A stretch of 64,000 nucleotides of DNA from an uncultured Balneola sp. (GTDB lineage Bacteria > Bacteroidota > Rhodothermia > Balneolales > Balneolaceae), in the NCBI GenBank assembly GCA_902529365.1, contig CABZWK010000004.1, positions 1-64,000 of the forward strand. The letters are read 5' to 3'. The notes beneath the pieces are model-generated. The model saw only the letters and a list, made by a program, of their open reading frames with translations, made no database searches and had not been told where the DNA came from. Made by a program: the position numbers and the translations under genes. Each line of letters begins with the position of its first letter. The first letter of the stretch is position 1. Positions 16,938-26,029 of the stretch are shown piece after piece.

Positions 16938-19241
16938 TTAAAGTGGTTTAGTTTTTAATCGAAGACTGTTGGTCACAACAGATAATGAGCTAAAGGCCAT
17001 AGCAGCCCCTGCTATCATAGGATCTAATAAAAACCCATTGAATGGGTATAGTACCCCTGCAGCAATGGGGATTCCGATGATGTTGTAAATAAATGCCCAA
17101 AAAAGGTTCTGACGAATTCCCCGAACGGTATCATGAGAAAGCTTAAATGCCCTAGCTAGCAATCCAGGATCGGAGGAAATCAGCGTCACTTTTGCCACAT
17201 CCATAGCAATATCTGAACCTTGTCCCATAGCCACACTCACATCGGCAGCGGCTAGCGCTTCGGAATCATTAATCCCATCACCCACCATAGCAACGATGCA
17301 ACCTTGCGCTTGAAGTGCTCGTATTTTGTCCGCTTTTTGCTCGGGTAACATCTGAGCCCAGACCTCTTCAATTCCAAGTTCCTTCGCTACTATTTCGGCC
17401 GTTTTAGAACTATCACCAGATAGCATAATTACCCGCAAGCCCTGACAGCCTAATGCATCAATACCTTCTTTAGCCGTGGGTTTTAGAGGGTCTGTTAGGG
17501 CAAATATTGCACGCAATTCCCGATTCATCACAAACCCAATTACTGTTTTTGCCTGGCTTTCCCATTGCCTAAACTGATCTTTTTGAGTGGATAGTATATG
17601 TGCATTCCACTGATTTTTATACTGATCTCGTAAATAAGAAATACTACCTAAAGTATAACTATTGCCCACTTGATCTTCTGCTTCTACACCCTTTCCTGTA
17701 ATGCTTTCAAACCGAGTTAGGGTAATTTTAACTTCGCTGCTATTATAATCAGGCTGGTAATACGCTAAAAAAGCTTCTGCTAGGGGATGTTCTGATTGAT
17801 GTTCTATCGCCCAAATTATTGCGGCTATACTCGATTGTTCTTTTTCTAATCCATCTAAAAACCACTTTTCATCGGTTAAGGCTGGCCGGCCTTGGGTTAG
17901 CGTTCCCGTCTTGTCCAACACCACCGTATCCACCTTATGCGCAAGCTCCAGACTTTGGGCATCTTTAATCAATATCTGATGCTCCGCGCCCTTACCAATA
18001 CCCACCATTATCGCTGTGGGTGTAGCTAAGCCAAGTGCACACGGGCAGGCAATAACCAACACCGCAACCGCAGCCAAAATAGCCTGAGTGACCATTTCTT
18101 GCCCACCGACTACCATCCATACGACCATACTCAGCACAGCAATTCCCAAAACAATAGGTACAAATACTCCTGCAATCCGATCTACCAATTTCTGAACAGG
18201 AGCCTTACTTCCTTGCGCCTGCTGAACACGATAAATAATTTGCGATAAATACGTTTGCTTACCAACCTTTTCAGCTATAAAATAAAAACTTCCTTTCTGG
18301 TTTATGGTACCAGCATAGACCCGTACTCCTTTCTTTTTTAACACCCCTATAGGCTCACCCGTAATCATACTCTCATCAACATACGATTCCCCAAAAATGA
18401 CTTGGCCATCTACGGGTACATATTCTCCCGGTCGGACGATGACAATCTGACCGTTTTTCAACCATTTTAATGGTATTAATTGCTCTTCACCTTGCTGAAC
18501 GTCAAAATTATTGGATAGTGATGAACTATCAGCACTATCCTTAGCCATCCATATATGTACATTTTTAGGCTGAAGCCCCATGAGTTTTTTTAGGGCAGTA
18601 GATGTATTGGATTTAGCACGTTCTTCGAGCCATTTACCTAGCGATACAAAGGCAATAATGACAACTGCAGCTTCGTAATAAACATGGACCTCATACCCTC
18701 TGGCTAAGAGCACTTTAGGAAATAAGGTGTTAAAAAGACTAAACAGGAAGGCTATTCCCGTACTTAGAGCCACCAAGGTATCCATGTTAGAATGGCCATG
18801 TCTAGCTTGTTTCCATGCGTTCACATAAAAATGGCGTCCAAAATAAAACAACACCGGAAGTGATAACACCAAAGAAATCCATTGCCCAGATTTCCAATCC
18901 ATAAAACCCATACCAATAATAACTACTGGTATACTTAATAAAATAGACGCAATCGTCCGGATTCTAACTTGATGATAGTACTCTTCGTGGGCTTTTTTTT
19001 GGGCCTCCGCAAGCTCATCACCGGATTCATCATTGGACCAAAGAAGCCCATATCCCACCTTTTTTAGAGCTTCATGTAGATCTTCTGGTGATAAACTTTC
19101 CTCGTATTCTACCCATACCAGCTCGGTGGCAAAATTAACCTCTGCTTGCTGAACCCCCTTTGTATGCGATAAAATACTCTCGACGCTGGAGGCACATGCG
19201 GCGCAGCTCATACCAGTTACAGGGAATGCTTCTTTGACCAT
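16938..19241 (-). CDS. copA: Copper-translocating P1B-type ATPase
   Basis: Exports copper across the inner membrane at the cost of ATP. Domain order: one HMA domain with GMSCAAC (Cys13, Cys16); membrane helices from about residue 95; actuator domain with TGEP (294-297); metal-channel motif CPC (399-401) in the sixth helix; phosphorylation motif DKTGT (Asp443); nucleotide domain with an SEHPLAEA HP motif; hinge MVGDGINDSEAL; and last two helices with N-x6-YN (FWAFIYN) and MAFSSLSVV, the PIB-1 Cu(I) signature. Length of 767 aa is typical. It lies 22 bases after the VPS10-type gene and is followed by copZ. No copper-responsive regulator (CueR/CsoR) is present nearby. Confidence 0.95.
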   Translation of the reverse strand: MVKEAFPVTGMSCAACASSVESILSHTKGVQQAEVNFATELVWVEYEESLSPEDLHEALKKVGYGLLWSNDESGDELAEAQKKAHEEYYHQVRIRTIASILLSIPVVIIGMGFMDWKSGQWISLVLSLPVLFYFGRHFYVNAWKQARHGHSNMDTLVALSTGIAFLFSLFNTLFPKVLLARGYEVHVYYEAAVVIIAFVSLGKWLEERAKSNTSTALKKLMGLQPKNVHIWMAKDSADSSSLSNNFDVQQGEEQLIPLKWLKNGQIVIVRPGEYVPVDGQVIFGESYVDESMITGEPIGVLKKKGVRVYAGTINQKGSFYFIAEKVGKQTYLSQIIYRVQQAQGSKAPVQKLVDRIAGVFVPIVLGIAVLSMVVWMVVGGQEMVTQAILAAVAVLVIACPCALGLATPTAIMVGIGKGAEHQILIKDAQSLELAHKVDTVVLDKTGTLTQGRPALTDEKWFLDGLEKEQSSIAAIIWAIEHQSEHPLAEAFLAYYQPDYNSSEVKITLTRFESITGKGVEAEDQVGNSYTLGSISYLRDQYKNQWNAHILSTQKDQFRQWESQAKTVIGFVMNRELRAIFALTDPLKPTAKEGIDALGCQGLRVIMLSGDSSKTAEIVAKELGIEEVWAQMLPEQKADKIRALQAQGCIVAMVGDGINDSEALAAADVSVAMGQGSDIAMDVAKVTLISSDPGLLARAFKLSHDTVRGIRQNLFWAFIYNIIGIPIAAGVLYPFNGFLLDPMIAGAAMAFSSLSVVTNSLRLKTKPL

Positions 19242-19263
19242 ACCCTGTAAGGTACAAATCTAC

Positions 19264-22200
19264 TTAATCATTATTTATAGGCATAACCGGATTTTCAAAT
19301 TCTTCTAAAATGTCAGTGTACTGACCATTCCAAATCTTTTGGAGACGTGTAAGATGCACATCCGATTTTGCTGCTAAGTCTTCATAGACAGCATACTGCT
19401 GAGCTGTAGGTCGCCCGTAACCCGTAGCAACCGTACTTTTGAGCGCCGCTAACTTGTTATTCAGACGTATAGGAAAGTTCAATACATCCTGAGTAGCCTC
19501 CGCCTTGGTTTGAACCAATGCCTCCTCTATTTCCGTCATAGCTTTCATCATCGATTGTGCTCGCTCACGAAGGGCTTTCGATGTTTCGTCTGTTCCCAAA
19601 CTTCCCATTTGGTCGCGGAATTCCTCACGAACCAACCGAATCTTATTGATCGCTTTATGCGTGGAGTCTAACTTGGCATTTATCGTTTGAACTAGTTCAA
19701 ACTGTTCTACCAAATCTTCCTGTGAAATTTGTTCTAAGCGTGGATCTTTTTTGACATCAAATTCTTGTTCACCTATAAGCTCATCGCCCACATACATGCG
19801 TACCATATAGGTTCCAGGCACCGCACTTGGACCAGCAGTTGAACCCGCCCAGAGAATTTGATGCCCATTAATATTGGTTACTCCTGGATAATCTAGTCCC
19901 CAAGCATAAGAGTGTAATCCAGCCTTATTACCAAGTGAGCCCCTAGGCGCCTGCTGTTCATCCTCATGGAATAGAGTAGATTCTCGCACAGGTCGTCCAC
20001 GCAAATCTTCTGTACTAGAATAACTTTGCACAACTTGTTCACGCATATCCACAAATTCTAGCTTAATTTCTTTATCTTCATCTTCCGCTAAATAGTAGTA
20101 TACCACCGCACCTCCTTGTGGGTTTTGCCCTGCTGTTGCACTAGAACCCCAAGATCGTCCCCCAAATAAATAAGGGTCTTCGGGATCGAATAGATGATGA
20201 TGCTTGGCCAAAATGTCGTCCTGTAGTTGATGTAATACCGGTAGATCGTCTAAAACCCAAAAAGACCGGCCTTGTGTTGCAACTATCAGGTCCTTATCGC
20301 GTTTATGGACCGCCAAGTCTGTAATAGGTACCGGGGGAAGGTTTAATTGCAATGGTTGCCATTGTTCTCCAGCATTAAATGAAACATAGACTCCCGTTTC
20401 TGTTCCCGCAAATAATAGCCCGGATCGATTAGGATCTTCTCTAATAGCTCTAGTGAAATCCATCGGTGGGATGCCTGTAATGATTTTGGTCCATGATTTT
20501 CCATAATTAGTGGTCTTAAATAACATAGGGCTAAAATCACCAAACTTGTATCTGGTAGCAGCAATGTAGGCAGTCCCAGCGGCGTGATGTGATGCATCAA
20601 TAATACTTATCATAGCCTCAGGCATGTCTTTGGGTGTTATATTCTCCCATGACTCACCATTATCTCGGCTTATATGTATAAGCCCATCATCCGCTCCCGC
20701 CCAAAGTAACCCAGGCTCAATGGGTGACTCAACAAAAGAAAAAATCGTATTGTAGTATTCAACGGATGTATCATCTTTGGTTATTGGCCCACCTGATTCA
20801 TCCTGCTTAGTTGAGTCGTTTCGGGTCAAATCAGGGCTAATGGTCTCCCAGCTCATTCCCTCATCAATAGAACGGTGCACATGCTGTGAAGTAGCATATA
20901 AAACATCTGAGTTATGCGGTGAAATCACGATAGGGAAAGTCCACTGAAATCGATATTTAGCATCTTCTGCGCCAGCTCCCATAGGATTGTCTGGCCAAAC
21001 ATCGATGCGATCACTTAGTCCTAATTCAGAATCGTACTTATTAAGGTATCCACCATAGCTACCCCCAAAGGTCACGTTGGGATTATCTGGATCTGGTGCG
21101 ATGTATCCACTTTCACCACCTGCCACTGGCCACCAGTCACGCTCCCCAATACTTCCTCCACTAGTTCGCGAACGTATCGCAAAAGTGCTATTATCTTGCT
21201 GAGCTCCATAAATCATATAGGGAAATTGATTATCCGTTACTACCTGATAAATTTGAGCGGTTGCCGAGGTGTAATATGAAGACCATCCCTCTCCACCATT
21301 ATAGGTCACTTGCCCGCCTCCATCATCGGCTACCACCATACGTTGCGGATCATTCGATGCAATCCACAAGTCATGATGATCGCCATGCGGAGTGCCAATC
21401 CGGTCAAAATTTGCGCCTCCATCTTTGGACTTCCAAAAACCCACATTTAACACATATACTACATCTACATTTCCTGGATCAGCTACTACCTTAGAATAAT
21501 ACCAAGCTCGTTGGCGTAGATTTCTATCGGCGCTTACTCTTCTCCAACTATCACCACCATCTTCGGATCGAAACAAACCGCCGCCGTTCGCATTTTCCAC
21601 GATGGCGAACACACGATTTGAATTCACAGGTGAAACCGATACTCCAATCTTACCCACCAATCCCTTGGGCATTCCAGGATTTTGAGTGATTTCGGTCCAG
21701 CTTTCTCCACCATCGGTACTCTTAAAAAGTCCACTTCCTTCACCACCACTACTCATTTCCCAAGGTGTCCGATAGGCCTCCCACATGGCTGCAAATAGTA
21801 TTCTTGGATTATTAGGGTCAACAGCAATATCAACCGCTCCGGTTTTTGCATCTCTGAACAATACCTTATTCCAAGTTTTACCCCCGTCTGTAGTCTTGTA
21901 TACGCCTCGCTCATCGGATTCAACCGCACCAAATAATTTACCCATAGCCGCCACCCATGCTACTTCAGGATTTTCTGGATGAATTTCTATATCGCCTATA
22001 AATCGAGTCTCGCCTAGTCCTAACCACTCCCATGTTTTACCGGCATCCGTAGATCTATACATCCCATCCCCAGAGCTCATGTTTCCACGAATGTCTGTTT
22101 CCCCCATACCTACATAAATAACATTAGGATCTGAATCTGCTACATCAATTGCTCCTACTGAGCCTGTTTTAAAAAAACCATCGGAAACATTGTACCAAGT

Positions 22201-22548
22201 CGCACCTCCATTGGTTGTTTTGTAAACCCCGCCACCTGTAAATCCGGTATAGTAGATATAAGGCTGGTCATCATGGCCAGCAACTGCCACCGAGCGTCCT
22301 CCTCTGAATGGCCCAATATTTCTGTAGTTTAGTCCTTTAAGTACACTTGGGTCAATATTGGGATTTTCTATCTCCTGCCCATGCCCAAAGATTACCTCAG
22401 GCCCGGTAAAAGATCGTGAGCGGCTTTGAGCTTCGGCGTCCATAGACAGGAACAACAACATCAACAAGATAAAAATAGTCGTAAGATAGGCTTGAGCACC
22501 TTTTTTTTGACCTAAATAAGGCATAAAGACTCCGTTTAAAGAACTCAT
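19264..22548 (-). CDS. Secreted VPS10/BNR-repeat beta-propeller protein
   Basis: A long exported protein (about 1094 aa) of the family often labelled 'VPS10 domain-containing' or 'glycosyl hydrolase, BNR repeat'. The frame opens with GTG at 22554, but ATG 22548 is preferred. A signal peptide ends near DAEAQS. From about residue 70 come many sortilin-like Asp-box repeats: GVYKTTNGGATW, GMYRSTDAGKTW, GVYKTTDGGKTW, GLFKSTDGGESW, LFRSEDGGDSW, VHRSIDEGMSW and MLFKTTNYGKSW. The last 300 residues are a different domain, with a beta part and a helical region rich in Lys/Glu. No catalytic residues are recognised; the role is unknown, though such proteins are common in Balneola, Gemmatimonas and Acidobacteria relatives. 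Placement before copA may be chance. Confidence 0.82.
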   Translation of the reverse strand: MSSLNGVFMPYLGQKKGAQAYLTTIFILLMLLFLSMDAEAQSRSRSFTGPEVIFGHGQEIENPNIDPSVLKGLNYRNIGPFRGGRSVAVAGHDDQPYIYYTGFTGGGVYKTTNGGATWYNVSDGFFKTGSVGAIDVADSDPNVIYVGMGETDIRGNMSSGDGMYRSTDAGKTWEWLGLGETRFIGDIEIHPENPEVAWVAAMGKLFGAVESDERGVYKTTDGGKTWNKVLFRDAKTGAVDIAVDPNNPRILFAAMWEAYRTPWEMSSGGEGSGLFKSTDGGESWTEITQNPGMPKGLVGKIGVSVSPVNSNRVFAIVENANGGGLFRSEDGGDSWRRVSADRNLRQRAWYYSKVVADPGNVDVVYVLNVGFWKSKDGGANFDRIGTPHGDHHDLWIASNDPQRMVVADDGGGQVTYNGGEGWSSYYTSATAQIYQVVTDNQFPYMIYGAQQDNSTFAIRSRTSGGSIGERDWWPVAGGESGYIAPDPDNPNVTFGGSYGGYLNKYDSELGLSDRIDVWPDNPMGAGAEDAKYRFQWTFPIVISPHNSDVLYATSQHVHRSIDEGMSWETISPDLTRNDSTKQDESGGPITKDDTSVEYYNTIFSFVESPIEPGLLWAGADDGLIHISRDNGESWENITPKDMPEAMISIIDASHHAAGTAYIAATRYKFGDFSPMLFKTTNYGKSWTKIITGIPPMDFTRAIREDPNRSGLLFAGTETGVYVSFNAGEQWQPLQLNLPPVPITDLAVHKRDKDLIVATQGRSFWVLDDLPVLHQLQDDILAKHHHLFDPEDPYLFGGRSWGSSATAGQNPQGGAVVYYYLAEDEDKEIKLEFVDMREQVVQSYSSTEDLRGRPVRESTLFHEDEQQAPRGSLGNKAGLHSYAWGLDYPGVTNINGHQILWAGSTAGPSAVPGTYMVRMYVGDELIGEQEFDVKKDPRLEQISQEDLVEQFELVQTINAKLDSTHKAINKIRLVREEFRDQMGSLGTDETSKALRERAQSMMKAMTEIEEALVQTKAEATQDVLNFPIRLNNKLAALKSTVATGYGRPTAQQYAVYEDLAAKSDVHLTRLQKIWNGQYTDILEEFENPVMPINND

Positions 22549-22617
22549 AATCACGTAATTATTTCGTTAGCGGGTTAATGGTATTAAGTACCGAAACCCT
22601 AGGCATATATGCAATGC

Positions 22618-24006
22618 CTAATCCTGAATAAACCAAGCCTTAGATTGGAGTTGATTGGATAGGGTGGGATACCAATGAACCGTTGGGCTAGAGGTGGTCG
22701 GGAACGGTTTTGCCGAAACGGTTCCACCCATCATGTCTGAAATCGCTGCTTCTAGTAATGGGTCTGTTGGATCGCCCAATGGTTTTGGAGACAGGATGTT
22801 TTCGGAAGCGCCTATTTGCGCCTCTAGACCGTCTATAAAGTCCGATTCTTGATTTGCGTTTAAGTACTTTAAGGTCACCGGTAAGATTGCATAGTACACC
22901 GGAGGGCTTTGAAAGGTGCCAGTGATTACAAAGGAACCATAGTATTTTCCCAAGGTATTAGACCCTACGGTAATTACCTCCATATAGGGCTCTAGTCCAT
23001 GTATGAGGAGTTCACTAGCCGAAGCGGTTTGGTTGGTTGTGAGCACATAAATCCGTTCTAACCCCATACTGACCGGACCTTCCTGAAAGCGTAAAAATAG
23101 GCTCTCTGAATCTACTCCTTCTGTATTTTGATAGAAGTTTTCTAAAAGAGAATTGTATTCAAATTCAACGAAAATATCTTTGTTTTGTACCGTTTCTAAG
23201 GGGACTAATGCGTTGGCAAACTGTGATGCTGCCGTAATTCTTCCCCCTGGGTTATATCGCAAATCTATGACCAATTCGTCAATTTGCTGGGCCTTGAGCT
23301 CGGCCAATCGTTCATTGAGCCCGTTTATAAATAAATTGGCTGTACCATCGATAAACTGTGCATAAAAAATATACCCAATGCGTTTTCCCCCCGTCTCAAT
23401 AACTTTGGTGGTAATCACTGGGTCCAATTGTAATATTTCCTTTCGTACACTAATTACACTGTCTAGGTCGGTGATATTCGCCTGCTGAGTTTCTTCGTCT
23501 AAAGAATAACTTCCCAATCCGTAGGTCGCCGTTCCGTTGATTTGTAGTAATTCTTGGTAGTTGGCGGAGTTCAGGGTCTGCCCATTCACACTCAAAATAA
23601 TATCGCCGCGTTGTAAGCCGGCTAGCTGAGCAGGTGAGTCCGGATAAACATACTTTACCACCATAAATAATTGATCTTGATCACTGAATGACAAGATAGC
23701 TGGGCTAAATCCCGATGAATATTGACTTCCACTTAGTTCATTGAGAAGGGTTTCTGCATCGTCCGTCATATAGGAAAACTCATCTTTTGTATACAGGATT
23801 TCCTCAAAAAACTGTTGAGGTGGTAAATTGCCGGGCGCCATACGAGGGACCACAAAGTTCCAATAATAATAATTGGACATCTGATTCCGAATCCAAGAAT
23901 TCACCTCTAGATACTCACTACCCAAGCCTGTTGGATCATCGCTACATTGAGTGAAGAAACCTAGGCTAACGAATAGTCCAAAACATAAGAGGAGAACTCT
24001 TTTCAT
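22618..24006 (-). CDS. S41-family (tail-specific type) peptidase lipoprotein
   Basis: Periplasmic or surface serine protease of 462 aa. The signal peptide ends at FFTQC, making Cys21 the lipidated residue. A PDZ domain occupies about residues 105-160 (LAGLQRGDIILSVNGQTL), followed by the S41 core with IDLRYNPGGRI (about 247-257) and the catalytic pair Ser329 (TASASELL) and Lys354 (TLGKYYGS). The spacing of 25 residues matches the Ser430/Lys455 pair of E. coli Tsp, so activity is expected. It follows tonB by 36 bases on the same strand and may be read through from the exbBD-tonB series. Substrate unknown; the family degrades misfolded or tagged envelope proteins. Confidence 0.9.
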   Translation of the reverse strand: MKRVLLLCFGLFVSLGFFTQCSDDPTGLGSEYLEVNSWIRNQMSNYYYWNFVVPRMAPGNLPPQQFFEEILYTKDEFSYMTDDAETLLNELSGSQYSSGFSPAILSFSDQDQLFMVVKYVYPDSPAQLAGLQRGDIILSVNGQTLNSANYQELLQINGTATYGLGSYSLDEETQQANITDLDSVISVRKEILQLDPVITTKVIETGGKRIGYIFYAQFIDGTANLFINGLNERLAELKAQQIDELVIDLRYNPGGRITAASQFANALVPLETVQNKDIFVEFEYNSLLENFYQNTEGVDSESLFLRFQEGPVSMGLERIYVLTTNQTASASELLIHGLEPYMEVITVGSNTLGKYYGSFVITGTFQSPPVYYAILPVTLKYLNANQESDFIDGLEAQIGASENILSPKPLGDPTDPLLEAAISDMMGGTVSAKPFPTTSSPTVHWYPTLSNQLQSKAWFIQD

Positions 24007-24042
24007 GGGTTGTTTGTGTACTTTCTGGATGATAGGAATCTA

Positions 24043-24867
24043 TTAACTGAATACGAATCGAAAGGTAATGGTTCCCCACTGTGGTTGTTGAGGGACACCG
24101 CTGGGTAAACGGGAAAAGCGCCAAGATCGCAGGGTTCTGAGCACCTCTGTTTCTAACTCTGCATTCATTTTTCGAAGTGGGATAATTCGGCCAACTGTTC
24201 CGTTTGGGCGCACTTCAAAGCGTACCTTTATAACCGCCTGCGCATTGGCCACATTCGTGGGTAATGGCTGTGCCATGGGTGCGCGCTCAATATCTTCTCC
24301 TTCCCATTGTAACTCATACGGAGCCATTTCATCGGAATCTGTCCCGGTACTCTGATCGGAGTCAGTTGCACCTCTACTGCCATCTGGGTCGCCACTTTCT
24401 TCCGCTCCTTCGCTTTGATCTTCGTCCATTTGAGCTTGAGACGAAATCTCTATTTCTTCCACTGCCACTTCTGAAGCATTCTGTGAGGGATCCAAGACCT
24501 CTGTTTCAGGGGTTTGAACCGCCTCTTCAATGACCTCTTCGATCTCATCAGGCAAGTCTACTAGCTTGGTGTTTTCAAGAGCGGGTGTTTCCGGGGTGCT
24601 TTCAGGATCGGGTGCATCTTCCACCAGTTCTTCGGTCGGGGTTTCCGAAGGGTTTTGACGGGTAGCAACTTGCTCGTTTTGTTGCTCTGAAAACTCAGAA
24701 AGTTGACCTGCCTGAAATTCTCCAAATTCAACTTCAATAAATGATGGGCGCATTCCCTCATCCATATCTATGCTGTATAAGATAGAAAAAAGGAGTAAAA
24801 GCAACGCGGTAATACTACTAACTGCTAGCCCTCTACGTTCATCGATATTTAGAGAATCGGATTGCAT
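24043..24867 (-). CDS. tonB: TonB-family energy transducer with acidic linker
   Basis: 274-residue inner-membrane protein coupling the proton-motive force to outer-membrane receptors. One N-terminal membrane helix (ALLLLLFSILYSI, about 19-31), then a long linker, then a TonB C-terminal domain from about residue 205 (VKVRFEVRPNGTVGRIIPL ... VLRTLRSWRFSRLP ... WGTITFRFVFS). The linker, about residues 55-190, is Glu/Asp/Thr/Ser-rich with scattered Pro instead of the Pro-Lys/Pro-Glu repeats of E. coli TonB, and ends in a Gly/Ser/Asp stretch. It begins directly after the ExbD stop with no gap. Confidence 0.85.
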   Translation of the reverse strand: MQSDSLNIDERRGLAVSSITALLLLLFSILYSIDMDEGMRPSFIEVEFGEFQAGQLSEFSEQQNEQVATRQNPSETPTEELVEDAPDPESTPETPALENTKLVDLPDEIEEVIEEAVQTPETEVLDPSQNASEVAVEEIEISSQAQMDEDQSEGAEESGDPDGSRGATDSDQSTGTDSDEMAPYELQWEGEDIERAPMAQPLPTNVANAQAVIKVRFEVRPNGTVGRIIPLRKMNAELETEVLRTLRSWRFSRLPSGVPQQPQWGTITFRFVFS

Positions 24868-25284
24868 TTAATACGGACTTTGCTCGGTTGCCATCACCAG
24901 CTTTAATTGTAAGGCTTTTCCAATATTCAATACCCGTACCGCATCATCAACTTTTGCATCTTTGTCGGCCCTTAGGACGATCATTCCTTCAGGCTTAGTA
25001 TTGTGCGATTCACGAATAGCTAAAGCTAATTCACCCTGAGCGGTCAAATTGCCATCAACGTAAAATTGCCCGTCTTTGGTGATTGCGACAGATATATAAT
25101 CTTGCTGGGTGACCGATGAAGTTTCGGCTTTGGGGATATTAACCTGAATTCCAAAATTACTCACAAAAGACGAGGTTAATAAAAAGAAAATGAGTAACAG
25201 AAGTACAATATCGGTTAAAGATGACTGTGAAAACAGCGAAAGAGGGGATAAGCGCTTGTCATCTCGACGAAAATTTCTAGCCAT
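24868..25284 (-). CDS. exbD: ExbD/TolR biopolymer transport protein
   Basis: Proton-channel partner of ExbB. The start is taken at ATG 25284 (MARNFRRDD), because the upstream ATG at 25359 would overlap exbB by 65 bases and add a Tyr/Pro-rich stretch unlike the family. From this start the protein has 138 aa, a basic cytoplasmic N-terminus, one membrane helix with the essential Asp25 (SSLTDIVLLLLIFFLL) and a periplasmic domain closing with MIVLRADKDAKVDDAVRVL. It lies 10 bases after the exbB stop. Confidence 0.92.
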   Translation of the reverse strand: MARNFRRDDKRLSPLSLFSQSSLTDIVLLLLIFFLLTSSFVSNFGIQVNIPKAETSSVTQQDYISVAITKDGQFYVDGNLTAQGELALAIRESHNTKPEGMIVLRADKDAKVDDAVRVLNIGKALQLKLVMATEQSPY

Positions 25285-25294
25285 AATGTATGCT

Positions 25295-26029
25295 CTACTT
25301 TTTGGTGGCTGGGGTTTGTAGTAGGTCGATGAAATCAGCGGAGGCATTTTCGAGTTCAAAAATCGATCGATTTATTTTACCCAATAAAAAATTATAGAAA
25401 CCGAAGGCAATTAGACCAACCATAAGACCTGCAGCCGTCGTGATTAATGCCTCCCAAATTCCTCCCGCTAATGCGCTAGGATTTACATTTCCCTGCAATG
25501 ATTGAATATCCATAAAGGCTTCAATCATACCTGTAACTGTACCTGTGAAACCCAATAAGGGAGCTACCCCAGCTATGGTCGCTAGCCAATTCATTTTCTT
25601 CTCTAAAAAGAATATCTCTTTCTTGCCTGCATTATCGATGGAATCTTCTATGTCGCGAATCGGTCGGCCCAATCGCTTGATACCTGCCTTGATAATTCGA
25701 GCTAATGGCTTATCAAATGAATCACAATACTGCATTGCATGATCCTGTTTACCGGACTTTAGCATGGATTCAATCGCTGCCAAAAAAGCGGCTGTGTCTG
25801 TCTTCGTTCTACCAAGTGCACTCCAACGTTCCGCAATCACATAAATAGCCAAAAAGAACAAAATTAAAATTGGAATCATTAGTACCCCGCCTTCAACCAT
25901 CAAATCAAAAAAGCTAATGCTTTCAGGTTCCATCATACTGGTTAATGAGTCCACCATCGCGCTATCTTGCATTTGGAAGGCAAAGGCTCTGGTTGATAAA
26001 TTTGCAAATAGAGTCATAGGTAATGCCAT
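25295..26029 (-). CDS. exbB: ExbB/TolQ/MotA-type proton channel protein
   Basis: 244 aa, three membrane segments: MIPILILFFLAIYVI (about 51-65), the loop-flanked GVAPLLGFTGTVTGMI (about 154-169) and ALITTAAGLMVGLIAFGFYNFL (about 192-213). The middle and last helices hold the family signature residues (LLGFTGTVTGM; TAAGLMVG). The protein has a long N-terminal part before the first helix, possibly a signal sequence (ending near AFAFQ), as seen in Bacteroidota ExbB homologues. The start codon shares one base with the preceding stop (TAATG), implying translational coupling to the SPOR gene. Confidence 0.92.
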   Translation of the reverse strand: MALPMTLFANLSTRAFAFQMQDSAMVDSLTSMMEPESISFFDLMVEGGVLMIPILILFFLAIYVIAERWSALGRTKTDTAAFLAAIESMLKSGKQDHAMQYCDSFDKPLARIIKAGIKRLGRPIRDIEDSIDNAGKKEIFFLEKKMNWLATIAGVAPLLGFTGTVTGMIEAFMDIQSLQGNVNPSALAGGIWEALITTAAGLMVGLIAFGFYNFLLGKINRSIFELENASADFIDLLQTPATKK

